Shown: in pieces, positions 1 through 5,713 of the stretch
Numbering within the stretch: the stretch's first letter is position 1
How the letters are laid out: the number at the start of each line of letters is the position of its first letter
Source of the DNA: Gemmatimonadota bacterium
GTDB lineage: Bacteria > Gemmatimonadota > Gemmatimonadetes > Longimicrobiales > Gaopeijiaceae
Direction of reading: 5' to 3'
Assembly: GCA_003695865.1 (NCBI GenBank)
Contig: RFGQ01000148.1
Location: 1-5,713, forward strand
Length of the DNA: 5,713 nucleotides
Made by a program: the position numbers and the translations under genes
The notes under the pieces: generated by a model
The model's database searches: none
The model's input: the letters and a program-made list of their open reading frames with translations, nothing else
What the model was told of the DNA's origin: nothing

Positions 1-648
1 GAGCGCGTCGACGTGAGCGGCACGCACCTGCTGGAGCGCGACGAGGTGCTGCGCCAGGCCGGCATCGGGGCCGACGCCAGCTACTGGAGCGACCGGGCCC
101 GCTGGGTGCGGGCGCTCGAGGCGCACCCGCTGGTGCTGCGGGCCCGCGTGGAGCGGCGCTGGCCCGACGGCCTGGTGGTGCGGATCCGCGAGCGCACGCC
201 GGTCGCGTTCGTGGGCACGCCGCTGCTCGTGCCCGTCGACGAGGACGGCGTGCCGTTGCCGCTCGATCCGACCGAACACCCGCTCGATCTGCCCCTGCTG
301 CGCGTTCCGCCCGCCGAGGGCCGCGAGGGCCGCCCCGACCCCCGCGCCGTGCGCGTGCTGTCCGCAGCGGCAGGACGGCTGGCTGCCGACCCCCGCGTGC
401 CCCCCATGCTGAGCGAACTGCGGCTCGAGGCCGACGGCACCGTGGTCGCGCTGCTGGGCGCCGACGACGTGGAGCTGCGCTTCCGCCCGCCGCTCACGCC
501 GCTCCGCCTGCGCGAGGGGCTCGCCGCGCTGGGCGACGGACTCGAGCGTCGGCCGGCGGATCGCCTGCGCCTGGTCGACCTGCGCTTCGAAGACCAGGTC
601 GTGGTCCGCTACGCCGGGCCGCGCGAGCGCGGCGAGGTGGCACCGTGA
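1..648 (+). CDS. ftsQ: Cell division protein FtsQ, C-terminal part (5' end outside window)
   Basis: FtsQ is a bitopic inner-membrane protein of the FtsQLB complex that links early and late division proteins; its bulk is periplasmic. The reading frame is open from base 1, giving 215 visible residues, so the gene begins upstream and the cytoplasmic tail and membrane helix are not seen. The visible part starts in the POTRA domain (about residues 1-67): VDVSGTHLL, then EVLRQAGI, then HPLV at 42-45, RRWPDGLVVRI at 52-62 and the typical exit motif ERTPVAFV. The FtsQ beta domain follows, with PVDEDGVPLPLDP near residue 78 and a final segment LVDLRFEDQVVVRY close to the C-terminus. The GTG at 13 is an internal Val codon in the POTRA strand, not a start. 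The stop codon overlaps the ftsA start by four bases, which supports translational coupling. Identity is well supported by motifs and by the ftsA-ftsZ neighbours; sequence conservation in this family is low. Confidence 0.93.
   Translation, partial: ERVDVSGTHLLERDEVLRQAGIGADASYWSDRARWVRALEAHPLVLRARVERRWPDGLVVRIRERTPVAFVGTPLLVPVDEDGVPLPLDPTEHPLDLPLLRVPPAEGREGRPDPRAVRVLSAAAGRLAADPRVPPMLSELRLEADGTVVALLGADDVELRFRPPLTPLRLREGLAALGDGLERRPADRLRLVDLRFEDQVVVRYAGPRERGEVAP
634..640 (+). promoter_or_regulatory. Ribosome binding site of ftsA
   Basis: GAGGTGG lies in the last codons of ftsQ, with its GAGG core 7 bases before the GTG at 645. It supports GTG 645 as the ftsA start and coupling through the GTGA overlap. 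Confidence 0.6.
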
Positions 649-1874
649 GCGCGGCGCTGGTGGCCGGCGTCGACATCGGCACGACCCGTACCTGCGCGGT
701 CGTCGCCGAGGTGGCCGAGGACGCGCGCGGCCATACGGTCGCGAAGATCCTGGGCGTCGGTCAGGCGCGCACGCAGGGCGTCAAGCAGGTGGTGAGCAAC
801 ATCGAGGAGACCACCGAGTCGGTGCGGGGCGCCATGCGGGAGGCCTCCCTCATGGCCGGCACCGAGGTGGACCGGGTCTACGTGGGGGTCGACGGTGAGC
901 ACGTCGAGGCCATGACCTCGCTGGGCGTGGTTCCCGTGCGCAGGGGCGAGATCACTCCGGCCGACGTGGACGCCGTGCACGAGGTGGCGCGGGCCGTCGC
1001 GCTGGGGCCCGACCGGGAACTGCTGCACGCGGTGCCGCAGGAGTACCGCGTGGACCACCAGCACGACGTGAAGGATCCGGTCGGCATGGCTGCGGTGCGG
1101 CTCGAAGCCGACGTCTACCTGATCACCGGCTCGTCGGTCGTGGGCGACAACATCCGCAAGGCGGTGCAGCGGGCGGGCTTCGGCGTCGAAGAGCTCGTCT
1201 TCGAGCCGCTGGCGGCGGCGCGCGCCGTGTTGACGGAAGACGAGAAAGAGGTGGGTGTCGCCATGGTGGACATGGGCGGCGGCACCACCGACGTGGCGGT
1301 CTACTACGGCGGCGAACTCCGCCAGGTGGCGGTGCTTCCTGTGGGCGGCCTCACGATCACCAACGACCTGGTGCGCGGCCTGTCCATCCCCTTCGCGGAG
1401 GCCCGCCGGGCGAAGGAGACCTACGGCGTCGCGTTCGCTCAGCTCGTGGATCCTACCGAAGCGGTCGAACTGCCGGGGCCATCACCCGGCCAGACCCGCC
1501 AGGTGGCCCGCGAACTCATCGCCCACGTCGTGGAGCAGCGGCTGGACGAGATCTTCGGCATGGTGCACGAGCTGCTCGAGTGCAACGGGCATCTCCCCCA
1601 CCTGGGGGCGGGCATCGTGCTCACCGGCGGCGCCTCGTCGATGCACGGCACACGCGAGCTGGCCCAGCACGTGTTCGCGGCGCCGGTGCGCTACGGGCTG
1701 CCCGGCGAAGGGCTGGCGGGTCTGGCCGACTCCGTCGGCCGCCCCCGCTTCGCGACGGCCGTCGGGCTCGTGCTGCACGGGATGGATCGCTACGCCCGTA
1801 CCGGGCGCGGCGCCTCGACCTTCACCTCGGGACTCGTCTCGCGTGTCGGGTCCTGGATCAAGGAGTTCTTCTGA
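645..1874 (+). CDS. ftsA: Cell division protein FtsA (actin-like Z-ring membrane anchor)
   Basis: FtsA is an actin-like ATPase that tethers FtsZ filaments to the cytoplasmic membrane and recruits later division proteins. The product has 409 residues, close to E. coli FtsA (420). Actin-fold motifs are complete: phosphate-1 loop VDIGTTRTC (residues 9-17), phosphate-2 loop VDMGGGTTDVAVY (from 208) and the adenosine-site motif VLTGGASSMHG (from 325). The FtsA-specific 1C subdomain occupies roughly 78-160, starting at VYVGVDGEHV. The C-terminus, GLVSRVGSWIKEFF (396-409), is the amphipathic membrane-targeting helix, preceded by a short flexible linker rich in Arg, Gly, Ser and Thr. The GTG start overlaps the ftsQ stop and is preceded by GAGGTGG; the protein then begins directly with the first beta strand, as expected. 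No truncation or missing motif is visible. DnaK or MreB-like ATPases are excluded by the 1C domain, the terminal helix and the ftsQ/ftsZ context. Confidence 0.97.
   Translation: MSAALVAGVDIGTTRTCAVVAEVAEDARGHTVAKILGVGQARTQGVKQVVSNIEETTESVRGAMREASLMAGTEVDRVYVGVDGEHVEAMTSLGVVPVRRGEITPADVDAVHEVARAVALGPDRELLHAVPQEYRVDHQHDVKDPVGMAAVRLEADVYLITGSSVVGDNIRKAVQRAGFGVEELVFEPLAAARAVLTEDEKEVGVAMVDMGGGTTDVAVYYGGELRQVAVLPVGGLTITNDLVRGLSIPFAEARRAKETYGVAFAQLVDPTEAVELPGPSPGQTRQVARELIAHVVEQRLDEIFGMVHELLECNGHLPHLGAGIVLTGGASSMHGTRELAQHVFAAPVRYGLPGEGLAGLADSVGRPRFATAVGLVLHGMDRYARTGRGASTFTSGLVSRVGSWIKEFF
1860..1865 (+). promoter_or_regulatory. Possible ribosome binding site for an upstream FtsZ start
   Basis: AAGGAG sits 8 bases before an ATG at 1874-1876 that shares one base with the ftsA stop codon (TGATG). 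That ATG is in frame with ftsZ and no stop intervenes before 1967. The same six bases are the Lys-Glu codons of the conserved FtsA end (IKEFF), so the match could be a by-product of FtsA coding rather than a functional site. Confidence 0.35.
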
Positions 1875-1925
1875 TGACGGCCGGAGCGGATCGGCCCGCG
1901 AGAGGTCGTCGTCGGGAGGGCGGTT

Positions 1926-1941
1926 CACACACACACACCAC
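1926..1941 (+). repeat. Short CA repeat between ftsA and ftsZ
   Basis: Six CA units (1926-1937) followed by CCAC stand just upstream of the ftsZ ribosome site. Twelve bases (1929-1940) are the exact reverse complement of the GT run after ftsZ (3239-3250). If the upstream FtsZ start at 1874 is used, this run encodes HTHTT. The function is unknown, and simple repeats of this size can arise by slippage. Confidence 0.6.
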
Positions 1942-1953
1942 CCCTCAGTCCAC

Positions 1954-1958
1954 GGAGG
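1954..1958 (+). promoter_or_regulatory. Ribosome binding site of ftsZ
   Basis: GGAGG lies 8 bases before the ATG at 1967 and 11 bases before the adjacent ATG at 1970. It favours 1967 as the main FtsZ start. Confidence 0.75.
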
Positions 1959-1966
1959 ACCAGACC

Positions 1967-3223
1967 ATGATGATCTTCGAGTTCGAAGAGTCTCCCCTGC
2001 AGAGCGCGCGGATGAAGGTGATCGGCGTCGGGGGGGCGGGCGGTAACGCCGTCAACCGGATGATCGACGAAGACCTGGAAGGGGTCGAGTTCATCTCGGC
2101 CAACACCGACGCCCAGGCGCTCAGCAGTTCGCGGGCGCAGGTCACGCTGCAGCTCGGCAAGAAGCTGACCCGCGGACTGGGCGCGGGGGCTCGCCCCGAG
2201 ATCGGCCGGCAGGCGGTTGCCGAAAGCGCCGAAGAGGTGCGGCAGGCGCTCGAGGGTGCCGACCTGGTGTTCGTCACCGCGGGCATGGGTGGCGGCACGG
2301 GCACGGGCGCCGCGCCCATCGTGGGCGAGATCGCCCGCGAGATGGGCGCGCTCACCATCGCGATCGTGACCCGGCCCTTCTCCTTCGAGGGGAAGAAGCG
2401 CATGCGCCAGGCCGAGCAAGGCCTCGCGGAGCTGCGCCGCACGGTCGACACCATGATCGTGGTTCCCAACGACCGGCTGCTGTCGGTTGTGGGCAAGGGC
2501 ACGTCGTTCAAGGACGCGCTCAAGAAGGCCGACGAAGTGCTTCTGCACGCGACGCAGGGTATCTCGGACCTGATCCGCGTACAGGGCGTCGTCAACGTCG
2601 ACTTCGCCGACGTGCGCACGGTCATGTCGTGCCGCGGGCCCGCCCTCATGGGTTCGGGCTTCGGCGAGGGCGACAACCGCGCGCAGGAGGCGGCCCAGGA
2701 GGCGATCTCGTCGCCCCTGCTCGACAACGTGTCGATCGCGGGCGCCAAGGGCGTGCTCATCAACATCACCGGCGGCATGGACCTCGCCATTGACGAGGTC
2801 CATCAGATCTCGACAATTATTCAAGAGGAGGTCGGAGACGAGGCCGAGATCATTTTCGGCGCCGTGCACGACCCCGAATTGGAGGGCAAGATCCGGGTCA
2901 CGGTCATCGCGACGGGGTTCGATTCGGAGGCCGGAGCGGAGGATTCGGTGATCCGGCCCGATTTCCGCCGCCACGTCTCGCCGCAGCCGAGCGTCCGCCA
3001 GACGCCCGAGCGCGCGACCGCCACGGCGGCCCGGCCGCAGCCGCAGGTGCAACCCCAGCTGCAGGCGCAGCCCCAGGTCCGCGTGGCGGTGGGCGGCGGC
3101 GCGCCCCAGCCGATTGCGGCGCCCGAAGTGGCGCCCTTCCAGCGGCAGCACGAGCGGGTCGTGACCCGCGAGCAGATCGGGGAGCTGGACATCCCCACCT
3201 TCATCCGGCGGCAGATGGACTGA
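1967..3223 (+). CDS. ftsZ: Cell division protein FtsZ (tubulin-like GTPase)
   Basis: FtsZ polymerises with GTP into the cytokinetic ring at mid-cell. The product is 418 residues from ATG 1967. The GTPase core covers about residues 15-318: first glycine loop VGGAGGNAVNRM, tubulin signature GGGTGTG (108-114), and the T7 synergy loop NVDFADV with N210, D212 and D215 aligned to the catalytic positions. A disordered linker follows (about 319-404), rich in Pro, Gln, Ala and Val, with a Q/P tract at 356-372. The protein ends with the conserved C-terminal peptide LDIPTFIRRQMD (407-418), the site that binds FtsA and other partners. ATG 1967 is preferred because GGAGG is 8 bases away and MMIFEFEESP matches my memory of Gemmatimonadota FtsZ starts. 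An in-frame ATG at 1874 could add 31 basic residues (449 aa in total). The frame is also open further back inside ftsA, which I attribute to high GC. Confidence 0.98.
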   Translation: MMIFEFEESPLQSARMKVIGVGGAGGNAVNRMIDEDLEGVEFISANTDAQALSSSRAQVTLQLGKKLTRGLGAGARPEIGRQAVAESAEEVRQALEGADLVFVTAGMGGGTGTGAAPIVGEIAREMGALTIAIVTRPFSFEGKKRMRQAEQGLAELRRTVDTMIVVPNDRLLSVVGKGTSFKDALKKADEVLLHATQGISDLIRVQGVVNVDFADVRTVMSCRGPALMGSGFGEGDNRAQEAAQEAISSPLLDNVSIAGAKGVLINITGGMDLAIDEVHQISTIIQEEVGDEAEIIFGAVHDPELEGKIRVTVIATGFDSEAGAEDSVIRPDFRRHVSPQPSVRQTPERATATAARPQPQVQPQLQAQPQVRVAVGGGAPQPIAAPEVAPFQRQHERVVTREQIGELDIPTFIRRQMD

Positions 3224-3238
3224 GGCCTCCAGGCCGGA

Positions 3239-3250
3239 TGGTGTGTGTGT
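3239..3250 (+). repeat. Short GT run after ftsZ, complementary to the CA run before it
   Basis: TGGTGTGTGTGT begins 15 bases after the ftsZ stop codon. It is the exact reverse complement of 1929-1940, so the two runs form a 12-base inverted repeat enclosing ftsZ and could pair in the mRNA. Any function is conjecture. Confidence 0.55.
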
Positions 3251-3251
3251 A

Positions 3252-3299
3252 GCGGGGCGCTCCCCCGGGTGGGCCGGTCCACCCGGGGGGCGGTCCCGC
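3252..3299 (+). terminator. Strong GC hairpin after ftsZ, possible terminator or mRNA-processing element
   Basis: Bases 3262-3272 pair perfectly with 3279-3289 (11 bp, mostly G-C) around a six-base loop at 3273-3278. An outer 5-bp stem, 3252-3256 with 3295-3299, closes it across a small internal loop. No run of T follows, so it is not a textbook intrinsic terminator. It could be a partial terminator, a transcript 3' end stabiliser or a processing site that separates ftsZ from the endopeptidase gene, whose ribosome site begins only 17 bases further on. The folding is read directly from the sequence; the role is inferred. Confidence 0.5.
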
Positions 3300-3315
3300 G
3301 TGTCGTACGGAGCCC

Positions 3316-3322
3316 AAGGGGG
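3316..3322 (+). promoter_or_regulatory. Ribosome binding site of the M23 endopeptidase gene
   Basis: AAGGGGG lies 6 bases before ATG 3329. It supports that start over the in-frame GTG at 3245, which falls in the GT run and would force translation through the hairpin. Confidence 0.55.
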
Positions 3323-3328
3323 CGGTGG

Positions 3329-4615
3329 ATGAAGACGATCGTGACCAGAGCGCTGCCCGCGGTGCTCCTTCTGGCCGTTCTCTGGGCCTGGAGGACGGGT
3401 GGCGAGGTGCCCAACGTGGGCCTGGTCTCGCCCGTCTACGCAGCGCCCGCCGAGACGCTCGAGACCTATACCCTGGCGCCCGGACAGACCCTGGGCGGTG
3501 TGCTGTCCAGGGCCCTTTCGGCGAACGATCAGCGAGACTTCCTGCTCGCCTTCCAGGAGCAGGAGAGCCCCCGGAGGCTGCGCGAAGGCACCGAGGTGAC
3601 GCTCCGCTGGTCCACCAGCGAGCCCAGGGCGCTGCGCGGCGTGGACGTGGCCCTCGACGCCGACGAGACGGTGCGCCTCAGGCGGGGAGGGGCCGGCTGG
3701 CAGGCGACGCGCGTGCGTACGCCGGTGCGCGTCGACACGGTGTTCGCGTCGGGGCGCATCGCGTCGTCGCTCTGGAACGCGGTCGTCGCCAACGAAGCCC
3801 TGTCGGAGCTGAGCCCGGCCGACCGCGCGCGGCTCATCGACGCGCTCGACAAGATCTTCCAGTGGCAGATCGACTTCGTGCGCCAGATCCGTGAGGGCGA
3901 CGCCTACCGCTTCGCGTACGAGCTCGAGATCCGACCCGACGGCACCATGCGCAGCGGGCGCGTGCTCGCCGCCGAGCTGGTGAACGCAGGCCGCTCCTAT
4001 CACGCGCTCTACTTCGACCCCAACGGCGACGGCCGGGGCACTTACTACGACCTGGACGGCAAGTCGGTGCGACGCGCGTTCCTGAAGAGCCCCATCGCCT
4101 TCCGCTACCGCATTTCGTCGCGTTTCTCGAACGGTCGGTTCCACCCGATCCTGAAGCGCTGGCGGGCGCACCGGGGGGTGGACTTCGCGGCGAACGCGGG
4201 CACCCCCGTGATGGCCACGGGCGACGGCGTGGTCGTACGCCGTGGGCGGGCCGGGAACTACGGCAACCTCGTCGAGATCCGCCATCCCAACGGCTTCACG
4301 ACCCGCTACGCGCACCTGAGCCGCTTCGCACGCGGCGTCTCGGTGGGCAGCCGGGTCAAGCAGGGCGAGACCATCGGTTACGTGGGCGCCACCGGTCTGG
4401 CCACCGGCCCACACCTGCACTACGAGCTTCGTCTGCGCGATCAGGCGCGTGACCCGCTCAGCATCGAACTGCCCGCGGGCGATCCCGTGCCTCGCGACCG
4501 CTGGGAGGAGTGGGAGGCCCAGCTCATGCCTCGCCTCGCCCTGCTCGACCGCGCGCCCCGGCTCAGCCCCGAGCCGGCTCGCCGCGCCGACGGTGAGGCC
4601 GATGGCCTCGACTGA
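3329..4615 (+). CDS. MepM-like M23 peptidoglycan DD-metalloendopeptidase
   Basis: Likely a periplasmic zinc endopeptidase that cuts peptide crosslinks in peptidoglycan. The product is 428 residues, near E. coli MepM (440). Residues 1-7 are basic, and 8-21 form a hydrophobic signal or anchor segment; VYAA at 36-39 could be a cleavage site but is far from the hydrophobic core, so an anchor is more likely. About 45-95 resembles the OapA/LysM-like domain (YTLAPGQTLGGVL). The middle domain has features of MepM and Csd3-type proteins: GRIASSLWNA, IFQWQIDFVRQIREGD and KSPIAFRYRISSRFS. The M23 domain keeps every key residue: HxxxD (H281, D285), H329 in RYAHLS, and H362 with H364 in GPHLHYE. By analogy with LytM, H281, D285 and H364 bind zinc and H329 and H362 act in catalysis. 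An EF-hand-like loop lies at 230-241. The start ATG is preceded by AAGGGGG; the gene follows ftsZ by 105 bases. An inactive EnvC/NlpD-type activator is unlikely because the active site is complete. Confidence 0.93.
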   Translation: MKTIVTRALPAVLLLAVLWAWRTGGEVPNVGLVSPVYAAPAETLETYTLAPGQTLGGVLSRALSANDQRDFLLAFQEQESPRRLREGTEVTLRWSTSEPRALRGVDVALDADETVRLRRGGAGWQATRVRTPVRVDTVFASGRIASSLWNAVVANEALSELSPADRARLIDALDKIFQWQIDFVRQIREGDAYRFAYELEIRPDGTMRSGRVLAAELVNAGRSYHALYFDPNGDGRGTYYDLDGKSVRRAFLKSPIAFRYRISSRFSNGRFHPILKRWRAHRGVDFAANAGTPVMATGDGVVVRRGRAGNYGNLVEIRHPNGFTTRYAHLSRFARGVSVGSRVKQGETIGYVGATGLATGPHLHYELRLRDQARDPLSIELPAGDPVPRDRWEEWEAQLMPRLALLDRAPRLSPEPARRADGEADGLD

Positions 4616-4642
4616 CGCTCCCGGTCGGGCTTGAGCGGGGCC

Positions 4643-5713
4643 GTGTTGACGGCGCTGCTGCTGGCCGGCGCCGCCCTCGCCTTTTCCGTCTGGATCTACC
4701 GGCGGCGTGAGTTGCCGCTCCCCGGCCTGTGGCCGCTCGCCCTCCTCAGAACCGGGGCCCTGGCCCTCACGCTCGCGCTGCTGGTCGACCTGCGTGTGCC
4801 CGCCCCGGTCGCGCCTGGCGGCGCCCGCTCCGCGCTCCTGCTCGACGTGTCCCTCAGCCTGGCCGGCGACGGCGGGCGCCCCTGGAGGGAGGCGCTCGAC
4901 TCGGTCCGGGCCGGCCTCGCGGCCGAGCCCGCCCTGGTGCTCTTCGGCGAGCGCCCCCGCCGCGCCGAGCCCTCCGTGCTGGACACGCTGCGCCCGGAGG
5001 ATCGCGCCAGCCGGGTGGCCGGGGCGCTCGCCGCGGCCGCCGAGGCGGGCGCCGAGCGGGCGGTCGTGGTGAGCGACGGGCGTCTGGCCGACCCGGCCTC
5101 GGCGCTGGCCGCTGCGGAGCGGGCCGGCCTGGCGCTCAGGCTGGTGCGCGTGGGGGGCGAGGCGGCCAACGCCGCCGTCGAGCGTGTGCGGGTGCCTACG
5201 ACCCTCGAGCGGGGGGATTCGTTGCGCTTCGAGCTGGACGTGCGGGCCGAAGGCGGCGCGGCCGACACCCTCGTGCTCGAGCTGCTCGAGGAAGGAAGGA
5301 CCGTGTGGCGCGAGCGACGGCCGGTGGGCGCGGGCTCGGTGCGGCTCACGGTGGCGGGGGCCCTGCCGCCGCCGCGTGCCGAGGGCTGGGTGCGCTACAC
5401 GGCGCGCGTCGTCCGGGCCGGCGACGCCTTCGCGGCGGACGACGCCCTCGACGCGCTCCTCGAGGTGGCCGGGCGCCCGCCCGCGGTCGTGTTCGTGTCG
5501 GTCGCGCCCGACTGGGAACCGCGCTTCCTGCTGCCCGTACTGGCGCAGGTGACGGGCCTCGAAGCGCGCGGCTTCGTGGCCCTGGCCGACGGGCGCTTCG
5601 TGCCTACCGGGGGGGGTAGCGACCCTGCGGCGCCGGTGGACAGCAGCGCGGTGCGCGCCTGGACGGACGAGGCGGCCCTGCTGGTGGTGCAGGGCGCCGG
5701 CGAGGCCCTACCC
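4643..5713 (+). CDS. Membrane-anchored VWA-like protein, N-terminal part (3' end outside window)
   Basis: A partial gene: 357 codons are open to the last base with no stop. Two hydrophobic segments, about residues 2-19 and 28-48, would place it in the membrane; the second has the LLR...LLVDLRVP pattern common in VWA membrane proteins of the BatA type and their uncharacterised relatives. A VWA-like domain follows, with a MIDAS-type DVSLS (D68, S70, S72) and a later strand VVVSDGR (141-147). Residues about 173-285 look like beta-sandwich sequence, beginning VERVRVPTTLERGDSLRFEL. From about 290, PAVVFVSVAPDWEPRFLLPVL resembles the glutamine-amidotransferase-like region of such proteins. The start is uncertain: TTG 4631, GTG 4643 and TTG 4646 are all in frame, and only a weak GCGGGG precedes the last two. 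The gene lies 27 bases after the endopeptidase stop and probably shares its transcript. Its function is unknown; a link to envelope or division is only suggested by position. Confidence 0.8.
   Translation, partial: MLTALLLAGAALAFSVWIYRRRELPLPGLWPLALLRTGALALTLALLVDLRVPAPVAPGGARSALLLDVSLSLAGDGGRPWREALDSVRAGLAAEPALVLFGERPRRAEPSVLDTLRPEDRASRVAGALAAAAEAGAERAVVVSDGRLADPASALAAAERAGLALRLVRVGGEAANAAVERVRVPTTLERGDSLRFELDVRAEGGAADTLVLELLEEGRTVWRERRPVGAGSVRLTVAGALPPPRAEGWVRYTARVVRAGDAFAADDALDALLEVAGRPPAVVFVSVAPDWEPRFLLPVLAQVTGLEARGFVALADGRFVPTGGGSDPAAPVDSSAVRAWTDEAALLVVQGAGEALP

Noticed and set aside
1580..1966. Extension of the FtsZ frame back into ftsA as far as 1580
   Set aside because: This part overlaps conserved FtsA coding and gives an Arg/Ala-rich non-FtsZ sequence; only the ATG at 1874 is a plausible alternative.
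1255..2046. A 263-codon plus-strand frame overlapping ftsA and ftsZ
   Set aside because: It is an out-of-frame shadow of ftsA with Ser/Arg/Trp-rich content and no domain.
2811..2831. AT-rich patch with AAGAGGAGG inside ftsZ, resembling a promoter or ribosome site
   Set aside because: It encodes conserved FtsZ sequence (TIIQEEVG), no start codon follows at proper spacing, and no convincing -10 box is present.
1879..2940. A 12-base direct repeat, GGCCGGAGCGGA, at 1879-1890 and 2929-2940
   Set aside because: It is short and GC-rich, with no flanking similarity; chance is an adequate explanation.
3245..3328. GTG 3245 as the start of the endopeptidase
   Set aside because: It lies in the GT run, has no ribosome site, and adds 28 Arg-rich residues before a normal signal segment that starts at ATG 3329.
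1925..4420. An 831-codon open frame on the minus strand across ftsZ and the endopeptidase gene
   Set aside because: It lies opposite two well-identified genes, has a His/Arg/Gly-rich low-information translation and no recognisable domain. Long antisense frames are expected at this GC content.
4729..5619. A 296-codon plus-strand frame over the last gene
   Set aside because: Its translation is almost only Arg, Ala, Gly and Pro. The other frame from 4643 gives membrane segments and VWA motifs and stays open to the end.

Overview
This GC-rich window reads as the 3' end of a bacterial division and cell-wall (dcw) cluster. Five genes lie on the + strand with almost no space between them: the end of ftsQ, complete ftsA, complete ftsZ, a MepM-like M23 peptidoglycan endopeptidase, and the first part of a membrane-anchored protein with a von Willebrand A-like domain. 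The FtsZ start (MMIFEFEESP, then a standard GTPase core), the very high GC content and the gene order suggest Gemmatimonadota (Gemmatimonas or Longimicrobium-like). That placement rests on recalled family resemblance, not on a search, so it is moderate confidence only.

Layout. 1-648 encodes the C-terminal 215 residues of FtsQ (POTRA domain and beta domain); its N-terminal cytoplasmic and membrane part lies before the window. ftsA (645-1874) starts inside the ftsQ stop codon (GTGA overlap). After 92 bases comes ftsZ (1967-3223, 418 aa) with a clear GGAGG ribosome site. A second, in-frame ATG at 1874 overlaps the ftsA stop codon and has its own AAGGAG, so a 449-aa FtsZ with a basic 31-residue extension is also possible. 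The 105 bases after ftsZ hold a GT run and a strong GC-rich hairpin. The endopeptidase gene (3329-4615) follows, then the VWA-like gene, which opens at about 4643 and is still open at the last base.

How the genes fit together. FtsZ polymerises into the division ring. FtsA ties it to the membrane through a C-terminal amphipathic helix and binds the FtsZ C-terminal peptide, which is intact here. FtsQ belongs to the FtsQLB scaffold. The endopeptidase would cut peptide crosslinks so the wall can be remodelled, and its place just behind ftsZ suggests linked expression with division. The last gene resembles uncharacterised VWA membrane proteins and its role is unknown.

I see no mobile element, RNA gene or CRISPR array, and no clearly new system. 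The points most worth a second look are the two possible FtsZ starts, the hairpin and the complementary CA/GT runs around ftsZ, and the cut-off VWA-like gene.
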